Position numbers and translations under genes: made by a program | Source: Sodalis glossinidius str. 'morsitans' | GTDB taxonomy: Bacteria > Pseudomonadota > Gammaproteobacteria > Enterobacterales > Enterobacteriaceae | Direction: 5' to 3' | NCBI RefSeq assembly: GCF_000010085.1 | Contig: NC_007712.1 | Span: 1,922,001-1,986,000 of the forward strand | DNA: 64,000 nucleotides | The notes under the pieces: generated by a model | Database searches by the model: none | Told to the model about the DNA's origin: nothing | What the model saw: the letters and a program-made list of their open reading frames with translations, nothing else | Shown: positions 8,611-16,375 of the stretch, one piece after another | Layout of the letters: every line of letters begins with the position of its first letter | Numbering within the stretch: the first letter of the stretch is position 1

Positions 8611-9645
8611 TCACTTGGAATATTTTGCCTCGTCCGGCGGGAGCGGTGCATCAAGGGTAGGCGATATTTTAACCTTTCTGTCGTACACCAAAACCTGACT
8701 TTCTGATTTATGCCCACTAAATAGTTGCTTATCTTTTGTACTTCCTTTGTAGTCTGAAATACCATTAGCTTTCAAATCATGAAATGTACAGTCAAGATCT
8801 TAGCCAAGTTGGGCAGCTGCTTTTGAACGCGCTTCCATCCATCGATTACTGAAGCCCCGTTTGCTGTAATGCCCCTTATGCTGCCCCATGATGACGGCGG
8901 AGGTAGCATTTGCTGGTGTGGAAAAAACCTTGGCGCGATCTATCGCAGCTTGAATCCTTGGCGTCCAGGCTTTGATTTGCTTAATTCCAGTCTTTCCCTG
9001 CTGAATAAAAATTCCTTGCTCAGTGATTTGTTGCCACTTCATCCCAAGTACATCAGATAATCGAGCGGCGCAAAGGTAGGCTATCTCCATAGCAATTTTG
9101 ACTATATCGTCAGCAGCTCGATAAATAGCAAGATATTCCTCATCGGTAATATGCCGATCGCGCTTGACAGCTTTAAACTTCATAACGCCGGCACAGGGAT
9201 TAGCTTTAACATAGCCTCTTTCATACCCCCAGCGATAGACACGGGACATACTCGCCATTTCGTGGTTCGCTTGCGTTTTTCTCTGTAGCCCACGTTTATC
9301 CATAAACTCCCGGACATGCTCCGGTTTAATGCCATCGGCCTTCATCTCTCCGAATACAGAAAATAGTTTTTTCTGGTGCTGCATGTAGTCTTGTTGGGTG
9401 CGAGGTTTTAACTCAATGAAATACGTGCTACTAATAAACTTTTCCCATAGTTGGCTAAAGGTAATGGGTTTACGTGCCTGATTAACAACTTCCTCGTATT
9501 TTTTCCAGACAGCGGCAATGCCATCTTTGATTAGCGTCAGCGTGATTGATTCGCTTGATGTTGGTTTCCAGACATAACTGTAGCCGTTAGTGTAAACTCT
9601 ATTAGGTAGTTTGTTATGCTCAGGGTTAAGTCGTTTCCGGCCCAT
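8611..9645 (-). pseudogene. int: Prophage I tyrosine integrase with one in-frame stop
   Basis: MGRKRLNPEHNKLPNRVYTN opens a 344-codon frame interrupted only by TAA at 8800-8802. Past it the same frame continues DLDCTFHDLKANGISDYKG, ISGHKS-equivalent LFSGHKSE and VYDRKVKISP to TGA at 8611. Active-site elements are the Arg in CAARLSDVLGMKW, the HDLK box, GHKS and the Tyr of VYDRK, the last three lying after the stop. It is a paralogue of the intact prophage III integrase (52024-53040), sharing the MGRKR/MVGKR start and the RKTQANHE block. The single stop suggests recent loss. Overlapping partner is the DUF4224 excisionase. Confidence 0.92.
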
Positions 9646-9852
9646 TTAAAGCGCTCCAAAATTGGGTTTGTCTTCTGCGCTTATGCTCGTATTTTCAGTA
9701 TTCAAAAAATACGAGCGCATGATAACAGGGCTTCCTTCTCTATCTTCCCAAAAGGGTATATTACGTTTAGCCAACCATTTTTTCTGGTACGCACTGTACT
9801 TATATTTAGTCAATTTAATGACTTCTTCTTTTTTAAGAAATAATTCACTCAT
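9646..9852 (-). CDS. DUF4224 excisionase-like protein, prophage I
   Basis: A 68-residue protein, MSELFLKKEEVIKLTKYKYS, with the DUF4224 pattern (EEV..LT.Y....QKKWL...IPF). Such genes sit next to phage integrases and are taken to be excisionase or recombination directionality factors. Its stop abuts the integrase start (9645), so the two are translationally coupled. A homologue precedes the prophage III integrase at 53050-53274. The frame is intact although its integrase is not. Confidence 0.8.
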   Translation of the reverse strand: MSELFLKKEEVIKLTKYKYSAYQKKWLAKRNIPFWEDREGSPVIMRSYFLNTENTSISAEDKPNFGAL

Positions 9853-9873
9853 TCTCTTTTCTCCTGACTGTAT

Positions 9874-11065
9874 TTATCGGCGATGCTTTTTCCGTTTCAT
9901 CGCCTCTAACAGAATGTCCTGCACCTGACGCTTTGAGTCGCGTCGCTCCATGACCAGTTCATCGACGGTATCAGTGGCGACAATGTGGTGAATAAATAAC
10001 GGGCGCGGGTGCCTGGCCTGTGCCTGCCGGGTAGGGCCGATGCGCTCGATAATCTGCTGGTAATGCTCAAGGCCCCCCAGTGGGAGAAAAACACCAGGAC
10101 ATTACCGCCGTCCTGAAGGTTCAGCCCGTGCCCGGCGCTGGCAGGGTGCTCGAACAGTAGCGGTATCCATCCGGCGTTCCAGTCGCTGATGGTCTGCGGA
10201 TTGGCGTCCAGATGAAGGACATCGGAAAAGGCGTTAAGCAGACGCTCAAGGTCGTGCTTCCAGTGATAGGCGTACCAGCACAGGTGTACCGTCGGACTCG
10301 CTGATGATGCTCTCCAGCGCCTTGAGCTTTTCATCGTGCACGTTCAACCACTCGCCGCCGTCATCGGTATACACAGCAACACTGGCAAGCTGCAGGCACT
10401 TCATGGTGCGGGCAGCGGCGTTAGGTGCTTCGATACCGATATCTTCCAGTTCAAGGAACATCTCCTGCTCCATCTCCTCGTACTGCTTGCGGGCTTTTGG
10501 CGGCAGGGTGACGTTAATGGTGTTGTGGATAGGCAGGTCGATGTCGAACCAGTCGGCGGGGTTGAGCGATAGCGTGAACTCGGCCAGCGTGTATCTGCTC
10601 TTGCGCGTACTCCAGCGGTATCAGCTTTGAGAACGGCTGGTCGGGGAACTGTAGTTTCCTGAACCAGCGGCTTTCAAACGAACCGAACGTGCGTCCAAGC
10701 TTCTTGCCCTGGTCCACAAACCACGCCTGCCTCCACAGGTCGATTAAGCCGTTAGGGGCGGGGGTGCCGGTCAGCTTGACTCAGCGGTCAACGTATTTAT
10801 GGGCCACCTTCGCCAGCGCCGCCTGTCGCTGCTTTGGTGTGCCTGTGATGGGCTGCACCACGAGGCCACGCAGATGCGTCCATTTCAGCGCCTCATCCGG
10901 CCAGGTGGACGTCGCAACGCGCAGTGGGGCCAGCACCAAAGCCGGTCGCGTTTCAATGCCCGATTTGAATAAGGTGTCCAGCGCCGTTAATGTGGCAACG
11001 GTTTTTCCCATACCCATGCCTGCCCAGATATTGCAGTGCGGGTGTGTGAGAATATGTGTTACCAT
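9874..11065 (-). pseudogene. Phage SNF2-type DEAD/DEAH helicase, several frameshifts
   Basis: ATPase/helicase of the phage replication module that usually neighbours VRR-NUC and a family A polymerase. Walker A is GMGMGKTVAT near the N-terminus, and PALVLAPLRVA is the Ia region. The frame stops at 10781 (KYVDR*), then resumes in pieces: LTGTPAPNGLIDLWRQAWFV with FVDQGKKLGRTFGSF (about 10770-10640), MEQEMFLELEDIGIEA to VHDEKLKALESI (10473-10300), PQTISDWNAGWIPLLFEHPA and LVFF (about 10250-10080), and a tail MERRDSKRQVQ to EAMKRKKHRR ending at 9874. At least four defects. A start codon upstream of 11065 (frame reads TPRPYQAR) is not clear. Confidence 0.85.
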
Positions 11066-11099
11066 CCGCGCCTGATAAGGGCGCGGGGTAAATACTTTT

Positions 11100-11204
11100 C
11101 TAGCCGATACTCAGTGCCTCCCAATATAAGTCGGGGTGAGTGCCTTTGTATCTTCCGCGCTGGCCTTTCGCCGTGAAAATTAATGTGTTTTCGTAATGCA
11201 GCAT
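11100..11204 (-). CDS. Small phage protein, 34 residues
   Basis: MLHYENTLIFTAKGQRGRYK, then GTHPDLYWEALSIG and TAG. A GGAGCT Shine-Dalgarno sequence precedes the ATG by about six bases, and the stop lies just before the helicase frame, so it probably sits in the same leftward operon. Not recognised; intact. Basic middle, no membrane segment. Confidence 0.5.
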   Translation of the reverse strand: MLHYENTLIFTAKGQRGRYKGTHPDLYWEALSIG

Positions 11205-11300
11205 AATAGTAGCTCCGTGGTAAGGTCCGTCGTAAAGACAGAATTTCCTACGCCTGAGTATTTTGCGCATATGAATATCTGACTTGTTTATGGCTTGTGG

Positions 11301-11501
11301 CTATGCCTGCGCGAGGATTTCTACTAACTCGTCGCTCTGCTCATTGGTGAGTTCAAATTTAACGTGCGCAATGCCCATCTCGCTAGCTTCAATAACAATA
11401 AGACCTTCATGATTACGAGAGACAGTAAGCCCGTTATGAATTGACTCCCATTTCTCGAGGCCATTATGCACAACGCGTGTTTGGTTATAATTCCTGCTCA
11501 T
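11301..11501 (-). CDS. Hypothetical phage protein, 66 residues
   Basis: MSRNYNQTRVVHNGLEKWES with an alternating beta-type pattern (GLIVIEASEMG, AHVKFELT) and an acidic helical end DELVEILAQA. Unknown family. Its start overlaps the end of the next upstream gene (11485-11793) by 17 bases, the usual packing of small phage genes, which supports both as real. No damage seen. Confidence 0.55.
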   Translation of the reverse strand: MSRNYNQTRVVHNGLEKWESIHNGLTVSRNHEGLIVIEASEMGIAHVKFELTNEQSDELVEILAQA

Positions 11502-11793
11502 GGCTATCCCCCGAATATCCTAATGCGGCGTAGTTGTCTACGATAATATCGATAAGAATTTCAGTTGATATGGGTTTATTTTTCAAACCCTTTTTGTAGA
11601 TGTTAATAATTGACCGTTTGAATGCATCACCCTCTTTTAAAAGCCATTCTTGCCCTTCAGCCAGTGCCTTCCATTTTGCCAGTTCGCTCTTGAGCGACAT
11701 AATTTCGTCGGCGGCGGTTGTGCATAGTTTTGATGAGGCGTCATCAAACAGAACCATATCTCTTACACTGTCGCTACAAATAATGTTATTCAT
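11485..11793 (-). CDS. Hypothetical phage protein with coiled-coil segment, 102 residues
   Basis: MNNIICSDSVRDMVLFDDAS is followed by ADEIMSLKSELAKWKALAEG, a short coiled-coil pattern common in small early proteins of lambdoid phages. The AAAAGGGAG sequence before the ATG is a good ribosome site. It overlaps the downstream 66-residue gene. I cannot assign a function. The frame is intact while larger neighbours are broken. Confidence 0.6.
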   Translation of the reverse strand: MNNIICSDSVRDMVLFDDASSKLCTTAADEIMSLKSELAKWKALAEGQEWLLKEGDAFKRSIINIYKKGLKNKPISTEILIDIIVDNYAALGYSGDSHEQEL

Positions 11794-11854
11794 AATTTTC
11801 TCCCTTTTAAATTAATGCGCTAATGGCTTGGTTGAGCCGTTATTGCCAGAATGG

Positions 11855-12516
11855 TCAGCGATATTTCCATCGCTTTCCCATCCGGCAATAGAAAAGCGTC
11901 CTATTTTCGGGTGATACCATTGAGTGCCGCGCTGCCTCGTGCATCATGTTGCACAGTGCAGAAACGAAATTATTTTCATGAACAACGGACATTTGCGTGA
12001 CCTGACCGCCCGGTGCGACATGGGGAACCTTTTTATGCGGGACGCTCCACGCCATGACCAGCTGCTTGCTTTTGGCATTGCTGAGGCCGTAAGTCGCTTG
12101 CAGAAGCTGTAGCCCTGATAACCGGCGGGAATAATGCCTTGTTTGATATGGTCGATTTCTTCGGCAACCTGCTCGACTTGCGTTTCCACCGATTTCAGGC
12201 GGTGTTCTTGGGCAACCTGTGCCAATGCGTAGGCAAGGTTAAGCTCAGCCTGTGATTTAGGTGCGGCCTGTTGCTCCAACTTATCAATCAGCGAGCGGCG
12301 AACCGCTTTGGATTCACGTGCCGCAACGCGGAGAGCTTGCTTGAGCGTCATATGGATAATTTCAATATCAGCGCCGTTTTTTTGACCTACAAAAATGCGG
12401 ATCGGCGGTTCGCCGTACTCCTTGCGCGTTTCGTTGACCATGTTCAGCAACCGCTGAGAGTCGATTTCGTTGTCACTATTGATGGCTAAATCTTGTACGT
12501 TTATTAAGTTTTGCAT
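11855..12516 (-). pseudogene. Rha/antirepressor-like phage regulator, deleted and frameshifted
   Basis: ATG at 12516 (GAGGAG upstream) encodes MQNLINVQDLAINSDNEIDS, then VNETRKEYGEPPIR, MTLKQALRVAARESKAVRRS and a coiled coil. Compared with the prophage III copy (63589 onward), 18 residues between PIR and IFVGQKNGAD are missing as a clean in-frame deletion. Near 12100 the frame shifts: GYQGYSF continues as a false tail, while the true C-terminus (VPHKKVPHVAPGGQVTQMSV to GKRWKYR) lies in another frame ending at 11855. Family assignment to the Rha/antirepressor group is by general pattern and is not certain. Confidence 0.7.
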
Positions 12517-12584
12517 GTTGAAGCTCCTCACAAGTTAATGTGATTAATGGAACCCCGGTGCGATCCCGGGGCGGAATGACTGGG

Positions 12585-13344
12585 TTAGTGGCGTGTCAGG
12601 AAGTGTTTAACTTCGTCTTCGTGCCAGTGGTCAAGGCGATCTTCCACGCCCCGTTGCTGCTGGCGGTGGCAGTTCTCGAAAAGCCGCTGTATATCGGCCA
12701 GCACGGTATGGACGTCTTCACGTTTGCGCAGAATGCGCTTGAGGGTTTGCTTTTCCGCTTCGTGGATGGTTTCACGCAGGGGTTCGGTGACGTAGTAAAT
12801 ACAGCGGCACTCTTCGGCCAGCAAGGGGATGTGCTGTGCTTCAAAGGGCATCGGCGATGGGGTGCCGGTCACATCGCGCAGAGAATAGTAAACGGCATTG
12901 GTCCATGCCTGTTCAAAACGGAAGCCGTGGGTAATGCACCATACTAAGCGAGCAAGGTTACGGGTGGTATCGATGCGGGTAAAACGCGCAGGTGCTTCAG
13001 GCTGGTAAACGGGTTGGCCGACTTCGCGATCGAGGATGTCCAGCACCCATTTGCGGAACTCTTTGGCGATTGGCGTACGGGCAAACATGGCGACGAGATG
13101 TGCACCGCAGGGAGAAAATGCTGGTTTTAATTTTACGTAAACTATTGTTTATTCCATTGGTGGTTGATTCGACCACCAATGACATGCCTGTTGCGAATTT
13201 ATCTTCGTTGCTGTTATAAAGCCCGGAAACTGCTTTAGGATCTGCATACTCGAGTGCTTTAGCAAGTTCGGTAGAGGTGAACCAGATCTGCCCGTTGTGG
13301 GGAATGGTTTCAAGAATGGTGTTACGGAACATTAAGGTTGTCAT
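12585..13344 (-). pseudogene. BRO-N domain antirepressor, prophage I, one-base frameshift
   Basis: MTTLMFRNTILETIPHNGQI with WFTSTELAKALEYAD is a BRO-N domain of phage antirepressors. The frame breaks near 13105, where one G is missing from a GGG context (SLRC instead of SLRGAHLVAMFA). It continues in the next frame as MFARTPIAKEFRKWVLDILD, a long C-terminal region and HWHEDEVKHFLTRH, ending at 12585. The prophage II copy lacks this defect but has others, so each broke independently. A C4-like antisense RNA locus lies directly upstream (13376-13590). Confidence 0.88.
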
Positions 13345-13375
13345 AGTAATGATTTCCTTCTTAGTTAAGGAACAT

Positions 13376-13432
13376 CACCACCTAGAGGTCTCAAACTCAT
13401 ATTGGTGGCGAGCTGAACAGGGTTGAGACTAC
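13376..13432 (-). promoter_or_regulatory. Antisense-target leader hairpin of the BRO gene, prophage I
   Basis: On the minus strand, GTAGTCTCAACCCTG is followed by CACCACC-type and GAGTTTGAGACC sequences, ending at GGTGGTG just before the BRO ribosome site. GTCTCAA can pair locally with TTGAGAC, or with the GGGTTTGAGACC of the upstream small RNA. The equivalent prophage II leader has the compensatory pair GTCTGAAAC/GTTTCAGAC. Confidence 0.65.
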
Positions 13433-13509
13433 CGGCTAAGAAGGACCCGGCGAGCCTTGCGGCTCCCCCATCCAGCCCACCATTATTCTGATATGGCGGA
13501 CTGACGCAT

Positions 13510-13590
13510 AAAAAAACACGTTCTCGGCGTGTTATGCGCCTTCTTAGATAACCGGGGTCTCAAACCCGACACCTGAATTTGCAGGTGCGG
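13510..13590 (-). ncRNA. C4-like antisense RNA, prophage I
   Basis: Read leftward from a TATAGT -10 box near 13600: a CACCTG...CAGGTG hairpin (13570-13587), GGGTTTGAGACC (13556-13567) complementary to the BRO leader, and a terminator ACACGCCGAGAACGTGT with seven T (13510-13532). This layout matches the phage P1/P7 C4 RNA family, in which a short RNA made from the antirepressor operon promoter pairs with the leader of the antirepressor gene. It is supported by covariation with the prophage II locus. Not tested against a covariance model. Confidence 0.65.
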
Positions 13591-13738
13591 ATTGACTATA
13601 GCGCATGGGTTATTCTTCCGTCAGTCAATGGTAAAGGTAAAATATCAAAAAGAAAGTTCAAAGAATATAGCTTTATGCTTATTTATTAATGCGTTTTTAT
13701 TAATGCGTTGATGTGGGCGCTTCTGTTCGGGTATTCCT

Positions 13739-14534
13739 TTAGTCACCGCTCGTGCCAAGCCCGTATTGACCTCTCTTCGAGCAACGCTCGAGGGCGCTAA
13801 GGCTGAGATTCATCTGCATGATTGAATCAGCCAGCGGGATTGTTTGACGCCACAATGTTGCGGCCCGCCGGTACAGTCTCCGGCGTTCCAGCGCTTCCGC
13901 TTTTGAAGCTATTATCTGCCAGTCAGCCTTAGGCACAGACGACCCCTTCAGTGCTTTGAACCAGAGCCAGTGGGGCTTCATTCATCATGACGGCCAGCAG
14001 GCGGGGGAAATGTGCATCGTAGAAATGTGGCTGCGCCTGGCGCGGATTATTTGGATCGGTCAGATTCTTTCCGAACTGTAAGCCTTTCTCCGTTAGCGAC
14101 CAGAACAGCTTCTCTTTGTCGGGATGCTTACTGCTGGGGCGTGACTTGCGCTCAACGATCGCCAACATTGCCAACCGACGATATCCAGATTGCACGCTGG
14201 AGGGCTTACCGTGCAGAGCCAGCAGTTCAGTAAGCGAATGTGTGACCTCACTTGAGCCGGTCGCGGAGCCCTCCGGTGCGTCTACGGCGTAGGCGAAAAC
14301 CAGTTCTTTGGCAACATACGTTCCCTGTTCAGATCCCACACGGATAACCGAGGGAGGATTTCCACCCTCGCTTACAAATTGAGCAATTAAGTCTCCGGTT
14401 TTTTCGTTGGCAAGCCAGAATTTGGGCTTATCTTTTTCCAGTCCTCCGGCTGCTTTGTGCAGATCATTCAGGCAGTAACGCCCAAAAACATCTTGGCGAA
14501 CAACGGTATTTTCAATGACAACTAATTTAGATAT
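13739..14534 (-). pseudogene. KilA-N domain antirepressor, apparent ATA start, frameshifted
   Basis: From ATA at 14534 the frame reads SKLVVIENTVVRQDVFGRYC, LNDLHKAAGGLEKDKPKFWL and VSEGGNPPSVIRVGSEQGTY, a KilA-N DNA-binding domain, and stays open to 13929. No ATG, GTG or TTG occurs in this frame upstream or within the domain; GGAG lies eight bases before the ATA. Near 13940 the frame is lost (LALVQSTEG*), and the true C-terminus (KGSSVPKADWQIIASKAEAL) follows in another frame to 13739. It shares its leader with the ORF6N gene of prophage II, which also has ATA there. Confidence 0.75.
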
Positions 14535-14588
14535 AACGATTTCTCCATAATTAAACGGATTTGTTTAAAAGGTATTAGGGGGCTAACT

Positions 14589-14602
14589 TGCAAAATTTTG
14601 CA
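14589..14602. promoter_or_regulatory. Palindrome TGCAAAATTTTGCA, likely operator, prophage I
   Basis: A perfect 14-base palindrome in the divergent promoter region between the KilA-N gene (leftward) and the coiled-coil membrane gene (rightward). The same palindrome with the same neighbours is at 31992-32005. Probably an operator for both directions. Confidence 0.55.
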
Positions 14603-14651
14603 GATTGGCGGTCAGATCGCTTACACTTGGCTTTACACAGGAGGATCCCCT

Positions 14652-15059
14652 ATGGGCCAAGTCGCATTTGATACATTGCAGGCGTTAGAAGAGCTTGAAA
14701 CCGCTGGCATCTCTAGAGAGCAAGCGCGGGCGATTTCGCTCGTTGTACGCAAGTCGCATGAAGTGGCGGATGTGGCTACAAAGGCCGATATCGCTGAGGT
14801 AAATCGGAATGTCGCCGATGTCCGTAAGGACCTATCCGCAGAGATCGCCGATGTCCGTAAGGATATAGCTCATCGCTTCGAGAAAACAGAGGCGCAGATA
14901 TCTGACGTTCGTAAGGATATGCAGTTAGTCCGCAAAGATTTACAGCTTGAGATGGCGGGTATTCGCTCAGAGCAAAAACTCATGCGCTGGATGCTGGGGT
15001 TTGGGGTTATCGGTATTTTGTCGTTGGTGGTCAAAGCATTTGTAATGCCTGTTCTGTAA
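14652..15059 (+). CDS. DUF1640-like coiled-coil membrane protein, prophage I
   Basis: ATG at 14652 with AGGAGGA eight bases upstream gives a 135-residue protein: MGQVAFDTLQALEELETAGI, a helix containing EQARAISLVVRKSHEVADVATK, repeated ADVRKD units (a heptad coiled coil, roughly residues 45-105), and one C-terminal membrane segment (MLGFGVIGILSLVVKAFVM). This is the architecture of the DUF1640/CCDC90 family. A shorter paralogue is at 32055-32369. It is transcribed against the flanking antirepressor genes and stays intact while they decay, so it looks like a moron under selection; function unknown. Confidence 0.75.
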   Translation: MGQVAFDTLQALEELETAGISREQARAISLVVRKSHEVADVATKADIAEVNRNVADVRKDLSAEIADVRKDIAHRFEKTEAQISDVRKDMQLVRKDLQLEMAGIRSEQKLMRWMLGFGVIGILSLVVKAFVMPVL

Positions 15060-15153
15060 TGCGCCAATCGGGTGTATATTTGGGTGCGGCAAAAATACCT
15101 TATCTCTTTGTTTTCAAATCAATTATGGGTGTTAACCTACACCTGCGCCAATT

Positions 15154-15232
15154 GGGTCGGTAGCTCAGATTGGAAGAGCGTACGTGTTATCAAACCGTAA
15201 GGACGCGGGTTCGATGCCTGCTCGACCCTCCA
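15154..15232 (+). tRNA. tRNA-like gene with enlarged anticodon arm, prophage I
   Basis: GGGTCGG/TCGACCC acceptor (seven pairs, one G-U), D arm GCTC/GAGC with GG in the loop, T arm GCGGG-TTCGATG-CCTGC and encoded CCA are all canonical. The anticodon arm is 19 bases rather than 17: TACG/CGTA enclose TGTTATCAAAC. Depending on a bulge, the loop is six to nine bases, so no anticodon can be assigned. A near-identical copy lies at 32488-32566. It could be a phage tRNA with an expanded loop or a tRNA-like signal. Confidence 0.6.
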
Positions 15233-15235
15233 CTT

Positions 15236-15472
15236 TCAGCAACATACCTCCTGCGTCAGACGGCGAACCTGCTTGCGTAGTCGCTTGTTGTCTTCGGCCA
15301 TATATTCGATCACTGCCCTGAGCGTCCGGGTCTCCCAGTCTTCGTTAGGTTGCCTGCCCAGACTGACCAGATAGCGGGCATCGTCGATACTCTCGCCGCC
15401 GTTGGTGATGGCCACCACTTCTCCTATATTGGGGTGCCTGAAGGTCAGCACCCGTGCATTATCCAGTTTCAT
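15236..15472 (-). CDS. Hypothetical phage protein, 78 residues
   Basis: MKLDNARVLTFRHPNIGEVV, then AITNGGESIDDARYLVSLGR and a helical end KRLRKQVRRLTQEVCC. Unknown family. It lies between the tRNA-like gene (3' end four bases away) and the next gene on the other strand. The prophage II copy (32570-33831) is interrupted by an IS110-family element and has small indels, so this copy shows the original. No damage visible. Confidence 0.6.
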   Translation of the reverse strand: MKLDNARVLTFRHPNIGEVVAITNGGESIDDARYLVSLGRQPNEDWETRTLRAVIEYMAEDNKRLRKQVRRLTQEVCC

Positions 15473-15606
15473 GATCCAATTCTCCGTAGATTGCTTGTGG
15501 TGCCTAATTTGATAACCCTCTCAGGCGGCGAGGGTTCCTGCATTCCCCAATGCAAAGGAATCGGTTAAAATGTGCTCATCCCAAACAGCTACGAGAGGAA
15601 AGAAAA

Positions 15607-16058
15607 ATGCGAACGTTAAACGAGAGGCATACTATGCTACTTCGCACGTTGAACAATCCCGACCGTCTTATGGCACCCATTGATGAAGAAACGTTCGACC
15701 ACCTCCGGGAGACCTTTGGTGACGATGTTCTGGCGCGTGATTTAACCTATTTGACATCCATCGGTCTGGTTCAGGCGGATGCAGCGATAATTGGTGCTGA
15801 CGGGATGGTGCATTTTAATCGTGGATGTATGGGCCTTACTGCTGTCGGCGTGTGGGCACCGTTGGCTCTGAGATTAATGCGTTTGAAATCAAGATACATA
15901 AACAGACCCTTGATCAATTAGAGAATCTCATCAACGCTGCTAACCTTGGAGACCGCGAGAAGCACTCTCTTCTCCAGATGGTAAAAGAAAAAGGTGCAGA
16001 AGCTGTTGTCGGTAAGTGTGTTGATATCGTCTTCGCGAATGCTGCCATTGCGACGTAG
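15607..16058 (+). pseudogene. Hypothetical phage protein, frameshifted
   Basis: ATG at 15607 with AGAGGAAAG upstream encodes MRTLNERHTMLLRTLNNPDR and a helix-turn-helix-like region (ETFGDDVLARDLTYLTSIGL), then LTAVGV, where the frame shifts near 15855. It goes on in the next frame as GSEINAFEIKIHKQTLDQLE to IVFANAAIAT at 16058. The joined product would be about 150 residues. The first half looks like a winged-helix domain, the second a helical bundle. Not recognised as a named family. Confidence 0.6.
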
Positions 16059-16106
16059 GTCTTGCATCACTTGGCTGACTATGTGAAGTGAATACTTCGG
16101 CGTTGG

Positions 16107-16375
16107 CTAAAATATGATTTCAGGCGTTCTATCATCCAGCACGATGACTTCGCCCCCCAGCGCTCTGAGCCGGTCGTGTTCGCGCCTCTGGGAGGGGCGT
16201 GCTTTCTGCCCCGGCGCTTTGCATTCCACAAACAGCACCCGGCCACCAGGTAAGACGACCAGACGGTCAGGTACGCCCGCCTGCTCGGCGATACAAACTT
16301 GTAGGCGATGCCGCCGGTGGCTTTTACCGCGCGGATAAGCTGTTGCTCGATGGCTTTTTCTCTTAGGTAGTACAT
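16107..16375 (-). pseudogene. VRR-NUC nuclease, frameshifted (copy 1)
   Basis: MYYLREKAIEQQLIRAVKAT is the typical start of small phage VRR-NUC nucleases. After GGIAYKFVSP one base is off. The other frame gives EQAGVPDRLVVLPGGRVLFV with the catalytic ECK (VECKAPGQKARPSQ) and the end LGGEVIVLDDRTPEIIF. VRR-NUC proteins are PD-(D/E)XK-fold nucleases that sit beside SNF2 helicases in phage replication modules; here the helicase is displaced 5 kb away. The same frameshift is present in copy 2 (34564-34814), so it arose before the duplication. Confidence 0.85.
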
